DNA from: Acidobacteriota bacterium | Lineage (GTDB): Bacteria > Acidobacteriota > Blastocatellia > RBC074 | Assembly (NCBI GenBank): GCA_013140935.1 | Contig: JABFSD010001222.1 | Location: 1 to 6,227 of the forward strand | Direction of reading: 5' to 3' | Length of the DNA stretch: 6,227 nt | In this document: positions 1 through 3,851 of the stretch, piece after piece | How the letters are laid out: every line of letters starts with the position of its first letter | How positions within the stretch are numbered: the stretch's first letter is position 1 | The notes under the pieces: generated by a model | The model's database searches: none | What the model was told of the DNA's origin: nothing | The model's input: the letters and a program-made list of their open reading frames with translations, nothing else | Translations under genes and position numbers: made by a program

Positions 1-313
1 TATTGTCATAAACGTTCAGTGCGGTGAACAGGGCTTCGTCTTGAAAGACCATGCCCAGCAACTGGCTGCGCAAATTGAGCAACTCGTCGTCTTCCATCGC
101 GCTGACCTCGCGGCCTTGCACGAAGATCTGCCCCGCATCAGGCCGCAACATCCCCATCGCCAGCCTGACCAATACAGACTTGCCCGAAGCCGACGCGCCC
201 GTGACCAGCATCATTTCATTTTGCGCCAACGTGAAACTCACATCGCGCAACGCCGTCACGTCGTCAAACGCAATCGTAACGTGGCGAAATTCAATCGCAG
301 GTGTTGTGTTCAT
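1..313 (-). CDS. mlaF: MlaF-type ABC transporter ATP-binding protein, N-terminal part (runs off the left edge)
   Basis: The minus-strand frame starts with ATG at 313-311 and stays open to the window edge, giving 104 residues and no stop. Seen: a first beta strand (IEFRHVTIAF, about residues 7-16), a Walker A motif GASASGKS at 39-46 (Lys45), and a Q-loop region VFQDEALFTALNVYDN at 89-104 with Gln91. The GKSV ending of Walker A and the Q-loop followed by ALF..LNV.DN are typical of the MlaF/Ttg2A group, the cytoplasmic ATPase of the MlaFEDB phospholipid transporter, rather than of generic ABC importers. The signature motif, Walker B and H-loop would lie beyond position 1. The SAS stretch in Walker A differs slightly from the usual SGxGKS. 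No good Shine-Dalgarno precedes the ATG. The frame is also open further upstream, but the chosen start puts the conserved first strand near the N-terminus. The other Mla genes (permease, MCE protein), if present, must lie to the left. Alternative: an ABC ATPase of a related MCE system. Confidence 0.85.
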   Translation of the reverse strand, partial: MNTTPAIEFRHVTIAFDDVTALRDVSFTLAQNEMMLVTGASASGKSVLVRLAMGMLRPDAGQIFVQGREVSAMEDDELLNLRSQLLGMVFQDEALFTALNVYDN

Positions 314-483
314 ACTGCGGAAATTTACTGCAAGGCTTATGCCCCGCAATGGGCTGAGGAAAATTGCGCATCCGTTACGCCCAACGCCATCTGGTCGCTG
401 TGGCGCTGGCTGTGATAGGCTGCGCGTCGTTCTGAGGTAAACATCAATGCCACAAACCATCACGTTGAACGGAGCCTTGTTAA
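314..483. other. Divergent intergenic gap with two tiny open frames
   Basis: This gap separates the leftward ABC ATPase from the rightward antitoxin, so promoters for both should lie here. I see no convincing -35/-10 pair for either. On the plus strand it contains two very short open frames (364-435 and 447-503), listed separately. There is no strong hairpin, tRNA or repeat. Confidence 0.5.
364..435 (+). other. Possible micro-ORF or relic with a lipoprotein-signal-like end
   Basis: A 23-codon frame begins at TTG 364 and ends at TGA 433-435. It encodes a basic stretch (RIRYAQR), then a hydrophobic run ending LVAVALAVIGC, then ASF and stop. The order (positive N-terminus, hydrophobic core, x-x-G-C lipobox) is that of a lipoprotein signal peptide, but almost nothing follows the cysteine. 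GAGGA at 356-360 lies only 3 bases before TTG, too close for an efficient ribosome binding site. It could be the broken 5' end of a lipoprotein gene, a tiny lipopeptide, or chance. Confidence 0.2.
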
Positions 484-503
484 ATGACGAATGCCATTCT
501 TGA
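447..503 (+). other. Possible 18-residue leader peptide or antitoxin N-terminal relic
   Basis: ATG at 447 is preceded by GAGGT (434-438) at a workable 8-base spacing. The frame encodes MPQTITLNGALLNDECHS and stops at 501-503, overlapping the first 20 bases of the antitoxin gene in another frame. The xxTITL start resembles the first strand of ribbon-helix-helix antitoxins. This may be a translationally coupled leader, or the original antitoxin N-terminus separated by a frameshift. It is too short to be sure of either. Confidence 0.2.
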
Positions 504-816
504 AGACGCCATTCTCGAAACCGGTCACGACCTTGCGGCCATCGTGCGCGCGGGTTGCTTCGTCAGTGAAGCGGAAGCATTACGCGAAGCGGTGCAAACG
601 TTGCTGGCCGTCAATCCACAATTGCGTATGGAAGCCGCGATGCGGCGCTACCTCGACGAAGAAATTACGCTGGGGCGCGCGGCTGAACTGGCAGGTGTGA
701 CGCGCTGGCGGTTGCAGGAATTGCTGGCTTTGCGCGGCCATCCGGTTACTGTGGAAGCCCGCCCGGCAAAAGAACTGGATGAAGCTATCGCCCGTATGCG
801 GAGGAAACGGCCATAG
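484..816 (+). CDS. UPF0175-family antitoxin (type II toxin-antitoxin)
   Basis: This 110-residue cytoplasmic protein starts at ATG 484, with GGAG (471-474) nine bases upstream. The first half has an amphipathic, ribbon-helix-helix-like stretch (VSEAEALREAVQTLL, about 27-41). The second half carries the UPF0175 hallmark, a helix-turn-helix-like segment EEITLGRAAELAGVTRWRLQ (about 59-78) followed by LLALRGHPV. A basic tail MRRKRP ends the protein. UPF0175 proteins are known as antitoxins paired with a downstream PIN-domain (often DUF3368) toxin, which they neutralise and usually co-repress. That partner is present here only as a remnant beginning at 813, so the antitoxin appears orphaned. Residues 4-13 (AILEDAILET) come from an imperfect 15-base tandem duplication at 493-522. 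The family call rests on the helix-turn-helix pattern and context; the exact DNA-binding fold is inferred. Confidence 0.75.
   Translation: MTNAILEDAILETGHDLAAIVRAGCFVSEAEALREAVQTLLAVNPQLRMEAAMRRYLDEEITLGRAAELAGVTRWRLQELLALRGHPVTVEARPAKELDEAIARMRRKRP
493..522 (+). repeat. Imperfect 15-bp tandem duplication inside the antitoxin gene
   Basis: Units GCCATTCTTGAAGAC (493-507) and GCCATTCTCGAAACC (508-522) match at 12 of 15 positions and stay in frame, giving the doubled peptide AILED/AILET near the antitoxin N-terminus. Confidence 0.5.
800..806 (+). promoter_or_regulatory. Ribosome binding site of the decayed toxin gene
   Basis: GGAGGAA lies inside the last codons of the antitoxin gene and ends six bases before ATA at 813. 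The position is ideal for a toxin start that overlaps the antitoxin stop (ATAG, where coupled modules often show ATGA). Its preservation marks where toxin translation used to begin, or begins weakly. Confidence 0.55.
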
Positions 817-938
817 TCCTGCTCGACACTAACATCATCGGTACGTTCACGCTCCTCGATGAGATGGACTTGCTCTTTGCGCTGTTTGCCCCTGATGAAC
901 TTGGCGTAACGCCCGCCGTTTATCACGAACTCATCTAA
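813..938 (+). pseudogene. Truncated PIN-domain toxin (DUF3368-like), N-terminal remnant
   Basis: The frame from 813 reads IVLLDTNIIGTFTLLDEMDL, later FALFAPDELGVTPAVYHELI, then TAA at 936-938. LLDTN with its catalytic-type aspartate is the first PIN motif, and the pattern DLL..LF....VTPAVYHELI matches the N-terminal part of DUF3368/PIN toxins, the usual partners of UPF0175 antitoxins. Such toxins are normally around 150 residues, while only 41 codons remain. The codon at the expected start is ATA, despite a perfectly spaced GGAGGAA. After the TAA the same frame continues EAITQQLNI without another stop into the next gene, so the TAA may be a nonsense mutation, with the homologous part ending near 980. 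The remaining PIN acidic residues are missing, so no nuclease activity is expected. The only in-frame ATG is at 864, after the aspartate. Confidence 0.7.
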
Positions 939-971
939 GAAGCGATCACGCAACAACTCAATATCCCCAGC

Positions 972-976
972 AGGAG
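972..976 (+). promoter_or_regulatory. Shine-Dalgarno deciding the GTG start of the OLD gene
   Basis: AGGAG lies seven bases before GTG 984. No ATG lies close by in this frame, and the first beta strand (FKVTNYRNI) begins ten residues in, as is usual for this family, so GTG is the likely start. Confidence 0.65.
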
Positions 977-983
977 AAAAATT

Positions 984-3077
984 GTGGAAAGCAAATTGAT
1001 ACCCAAACAGTTCAAAGTCACAAACTACAGAAACATTGATGACAGTGGATGGATTCCACTTGAACAGGTTACAGTTTTTGTAGGGCGGAATGAGTCGGGA
1101 AAAACCACACTGCTGAAGGCATTGCACAAGTTCAACCCCGCGATTCCCGAATCATACAACCCGCAACGAGAGTTTCCTCGTGATCGCTTCACGCGGGACT
1201 TTAGGGAAGGTAAAGATTGGCCGGTTTGCGCCGTGGAATTTGACCTTTCGCCATCGTTTCGGGAAACGCTAAAGGCAAGTCTCGGGACTGACATACCATC
1301 CAGCACAATCTGTACGCGCCATTACGATGGCTCTCTTGCCATCTCGTATGATGCGGCAGTGTCGGACGATCCAGTCCTGCCTGCTGATGTCACAAAGGCA
1401 CTTGATACTTTTTCAAAAGCAGCGCGACGGCTTGCTGCCCCTTCTCCTGAACAAGAGGAACAGACACGTCAACTCCGAACCAACCTTGTTAACTGGGCGA
1501 CCACAAAGAAAGAAGAAGTTTCAACACTCCATGACCTCAAGAACAACGCAGGAGTTCAAACACTCAAGGCCATCAGGGATGAAGCTAACTCGCGGTCAAC
1601 CCCGCATACCGCAGATATTATCGAAACACTCCAAGACACAATTGAGGCTCTCCTTCAGCGTGCCCAAACAGAGCCTCTTCCTGATCGTCTGGACGCCGCG
1701 ATTGAAGATGAACTGCCTGTCTTCATTTACTTTGAGAACTATGGGATTCTCGACAGCGCCGTGTATTTACCACGGTTTCTTGAAGACTTTGCGCGCGCAT
1801 CAAATGATCCCAAGGTTCGAACCATCAACGCGATGTTTAAGCACGTTGGGTTGGAGGCCAAGGATATTGCCGAACTTGGACAAGAGGAAGCCGCAGATGC
1901 AAAGCGAGCAGGGCAACAAGTCACACAAGAAATGATTTTGCGAGATCAGGAACGGAAAGAACTGCGTGCTGTAAAAACTAACTCTGCTTCTCTTGACATC
2001 ACGCGACGCTTCTCCGAATGGTTTCATCAACGTCGGCACAGTATCAGGTATCACGCTGATGGGGATTACTTCCGAATTTGGATTTCGGATGACAGGAGGC
2101 CAGGCGTTGAAATTGAACTTGAATCACGTAGCAAAGGATTTCAATGGTTCTTCTCGTTTTACCTGGTCTTTTTGGTTGAATCTGATGAGGGGCATCAGGA
2201 CGCCATACTGCTGCTTGACGAACCAGGCTTGAATTTGCATCCGACAGCGCAGCAAGAACTCATTGCGTTCTTTGAAGAATTAGCCAGAAACAACACACTC
2301 ATCTACAGCACTCATTCCCCCTTCCTGATTGACGGTGAGCATATTCATCGCGTTCGGCCAGTTACTGAAGACGACACTGGTCATTCACGAATCACAGTTG
2401 ATAGCTGGCCGAAAGATCGTGAGACGATCTTTCCTCTACAAGCTGCTGCGGGCTATGCGATGGTACGCGGGCTCTTCCAACACAAGAAAAACGTATTGGT
2501 CGAGGGAATGTCTGATTATCTCTACCTTCACACGCTTAACCTGTTATGCCGAGCGACCGGACGTTCCGCGCTGCCAGATGACATTTACATAACTCCGTGT
2601 GGCGGAACCAAATATGTTGGGCATATTGCGTCGTTATTTCTTGGGCAGGTAGTTCGCCCGTTGGTTCTTCTTGATGGTGATGACGCTGGGCGTGTGCGAC
2701 GTGATGCTCTGCTGAAAGAACTCTACACGGGCAGGGAGCGGGCGGTATTAATGTTGAGCGAAGTTCTTGGTGTTCCCGAGTGCGAAATTGAGGACATACT
2801 CGGCGAAACCATCATCCTTCCTCTTGTTTCAGCTTTGCTTGGCAAAAATATCGCGCTAAACAAAGACGACCGAGCCAAAGGAAGTCTCGTCAAGCAAATC
2901 GTCTCAGCGGTTGAACGCAATCAGATGTCGTTGCCTGATGGGTGGAAACCTGAAATTGCCCGACGGCTGGCCGTTGACTGGTCTACTGCAAAACCAGAAT
3001 CCATCGCCACAACTGTACTCGACAGAGCCGAAGAACTCTTCAAAGCAATGAGAGGGCGATTGGAAGAAGTAATTTAA
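984..3077 (+). CDS. OLD-family ATP-dependent endonuclease (AAA ATPase with TOPRIM domain)
   Basis: This is an intact 697-residue cytoplasmic protein. It starts at GTG 984 behind AGGAG (972-976), seven bases away. The N-terminal half is an ABC/SMC-type ATPase: Walker A GRNESGKT at 34-41 (Lys40), a helical middle (about 140-215), a signature-like ESRSKGFQW at 380-388, Walker B ILLLDEPG at 408-415 (Asp412, Glu413) with LNLHP after it, and a switch histidine in STHSP (His444). The C-terminal part is an OLD-type TOPRIM nuclease: LVEGMSD at 505-511 (Glu507), CGGTK at 539-543 and LLDGDDAG at 562-569 (Asp564, Asp566), the acidic residues that bind metal in this fold. OLD proteins cut DNA, and several act in phage defence: P2 Old, and GajA of Gabija with helicase GajB. 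No helicase, reverse transcriptase or other known partner lies beside it here, so it fits stand-alone class 1. The target is unknown. Bases 1501-1560 count 25 G+C of 60, against 36 of 60 at 5521-5580 in the dehydrogenase gene. Confidence 0.9.
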   Translation: MESKLIPKQFKVTNYRNIDDSGWIPLEQVTVFVGRNESGKTTLLKALHKFNPAIPESYNPQREFPRDRFTRDFREGKDWPVCAVEFDLSPSFRETLKASLGTDIPSSTICTRHYDGSLAISYDAAVSDDPVLPADVTKALDTFSKAARRLAAPSPEQEEQTRQLRTNLVNWATTKKEEVSTLHDLKNNAGVQTLKAIRDEANSRSTPHTADIIETLQDTIEALLQRAQTEPLPDRLDAAIEDELPVFIYFENYGILDSAVYLPRFLEDFARASNDPKVRTINAMFKHVGLEAKDIAELGQEEAADAKRAGQQVTQEMILRDQERKELRAVKTNSASLDITRRFSEWFHQRRHSIRYHADGDYFRIWISDDRRPGVEIELESRSKGFQWFFSFYLVFLVESDEGHQDAILLLDEPGLNLHPTAQQELIAFFEELARNNTLIYSTHSPFLIDGEHIHRVRPVTEDDTGHSRITVDSWPKDRETIFPLQAAAGYAMVRGLFQHKKNVLVEGMSDYLYLHTLNLLCRATGRSALPDDIYITPCGGTKYVGHIASLFLGQVVRPLVLLDGDDAGRVRRDALLKELYTGRERAVLMLSEVLGVPECEIEDILGETIILPLVSALLGKNIALNKDDRAKGSLVKQIVSAVERNQMSLPDGWKPEIARRLAVDWSTAKPESIATTVLDRAEELFKAMRGRLEEVI
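2411..2433 (+). repeat. Perfect 10-bp inverted repeat (hairpin) inside the OLD gene
   Basis: Arms GAAAGATCGT (2411-2420) and ACGATCTTTC (2424-2433) are exact reverse complements separated by GAG. It falls between the ATPase half and the TOPRIM half, in codons for PKDRETIFP. No U-tract follows, so it is not a standard terminator. It could form an mRNA hairpin or be a palindromic protein site. Confidence 0.6.
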
Positions 3078-3547
3078 TTGCCTTCCATCACTTGCAAGAA
3101 TTCTTCCGGCTTGACGATTTTCAGCCAACGAAAGCGTCGTTGAAACTCGCGGCCATCCGGTTTGTTCCAGTCCATCAAATCGAGCAGGTCGTTATCGCGG
3201 CTGATGAGGTAATGGGCTTTAGCTGCGATGGCGAGGTTCAATTGCGGTTCGTCTTTGGGGTCACGCGGGTAAGTGAATCGCTGTTTGACTTGGCGCAGGT
3301 ACTTTCCACGATAACGCAATCGGCTGATAAGTGCCGCCACGAGTTCATCGGTCAATTTCGGGTATTTTGTGCGAAGGTGCGGGCGGGAAGTAACTTCTTC
3401 AAGTTCGTCAAGCGTGTCGCGGCTGACGGCAATCGTGAGCTTGCCCTGCTCAAAATAGTCCAGACATTTAACGGCAGGCCCGCCCTTGCTGACCAATGCT
3501 TGCAAATAAATGTTGGTATCAAACACGACGACATACTTGTCAGCCAC
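3074..3547 (-). CDS. PIN-domain toxin ribonuclease of a type II toxin-antitoxin pair
   Basis: This 157-residue protein starts at GTG 3547-3545 and ends TAA at 3074. It is a PIN-fold ribonuclease, probably of the 'putative toxin component, PIN family' group (TIGR00305-like). Seen: VVVFDTN at 6-12 (Asp10), DELEEV at 47-52 (Glu48), RDPKDEPQLNLAIAAKA at 95-111 (Asp96, Asp99) and ISRDNDLL at 115-122 (Asp118). All the acidic residues expected for Mg2+-dependent RNA cleavage are present, so it should be active. Its start overlaps the end of the upstream antitoxin gene by 8 bases (GTGGCTGA), a layout typical of translational coupling. A weak GAGGG (3557-3561) stands nine bases upstream. Its stop overlaps the stop of the converging OLD gene within TTAA. 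RNA is the usual substrate of VapC-like relatives; the specific target here cannot be read from sequence. Confidence 0.85.
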   Translation of the reverse strand: MADKYVVVFDTNIYLQALVSKGGPAVKCLDYFEQGKLTIAVSRDTLDELEEVTSRPHLRTKYPKLTDELVAALISRLRYRGKYLRQVKQRFTYPRDPKDEPQLNLAIAAKAHYLISRDNDLLDLMDWNKPDGREFQRRFRWLKIVKPEEFLQVMEGN

Positions 3548-3791
3548 GGCGACGCGCCCTCACTTCCGCCACTGCGGCGTCAATGTCTTGCGCCAGTTCT
3601 TCATCTGAAATGCCTCTGGCTTGTATGTCGGCGCGTACATCGGCAAACAAGTCGCGGAGCGTGGGCAATTCGGCATCTTTTTGCAGCAGGTGCAGGATGT
3701 ATCCTTCCATCTGCTGCCCCATTGCCTGCGCTTTGGCGGTGGCGCTTTGTGCCAGGTCGGTTGGTAAAGTAATCGTAACGGTTGCGCTCAT
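3540..3791 (-). CDS. Antitoxin of the PIN toxin (probable ribbon-helix-helix protein)
   Basis: The protein is 83 residues long from ATG 3791-3789, with AAGGAGA (3799-3805) seven bases upstream. The frame is open back to a TTG at 3842, but the good Shine-Dalgarno and the N-terminal strand TVTITLPTDLA (4-14) favour the ATG. The strand followed by a helix (QSATAKAQAMG) and a second helix (MEGYILHLLQ) fits a ribbon-helix-helix DNA-binding unit. The acidic C-terminal half (DLFADVRADIQ, SDEELAQDIDAAVAEV) would wrap the toxin. It directly precedes and overlaps the PIN gene, so it should neutralise the toxin and autorepress the pair. The promoter must lie in the 60 bases before it or further upstream, since the dehydrogenase gene ends on the same strand at 3852. 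The family name is uncertain; the role comes mainly from pairing and size. Confidence 0.75.
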   Translation of the reverse strand: MSATVTITLPTDLAQSATAKAQAMGQQMEGYILHLLQKDAELPTLRDLFADVRADIQARGISDEELAQDIDAAVAEVRARRRG

Positions 3792-3798
3792 AAGTTTT

Positions 3799-3805
3799 TC
3801 TCCTT
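3799..3805 (-). promoter_or_regulatory. Shine-Dalgarno deciding the antitoxin start
   Basis: On the minus strand AAGGAGA lies seven bases before ATG 3791. It supports this start over the in-frame TTG at 3842, which would add 17 residues. Confidence 0.65.
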
Positions 3806-3851
3806 GCCCTGAATCATAAACCTGAACGCGCGACAGCAACAACGCCTGATT

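Noticed and set aside
322..349. Possible minus-strand promoter, TTGCGG, 16-base gap, TAAATT, ahead of the ABC ATPase
   Set aside because: Only 3 of 6 and 4 of 6 consensus matches, and it ends about ten bases before the ATG. That is too weak to list as a feature.
41..440. Forward open frames opposite the ABC ATPase
   Set aside because: They are antisense to Walker A and the Q-loop on the minus strand, and their products show no recognisable family.
648..1127. Minus-strand open frame across the antitoxin, toxin remnant and start of the OLD gene
   Set aside because: It spans three forward coding segments in antisense and its translation has no motif.
1327..1935. Forward open frame of 202 codons inside the OLD gene
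   Set aside because: It lies in another frame of a gene with unbroken ATPase and TOPRIM motifs; the product is low-complexity and basic, with no motif.
984..3077. Gabija system (GajA with GajB)
   Set aside because: The gene after the OLD nuclease is a converging PIN toxin, not a UvrD-like helicase, and the gene before it is an antitoxin with a toxin remnant.
3092..3772. Long forward open frame of 226 codons
   Set aside because: It is the antisense of the PIN toxin and its antitoxin, which have clear motifs, an overlapping gene pair and ribosome binding sites on the minus strand. The forward product shows no recognisable domain.
3792..3851. Terminator after the formate dehydrogenase gene
   Set aside because: No stable hairpin with a U-tract can be found in the 60-base gap, so read-through into the antitoxin-toxin pair is possible.
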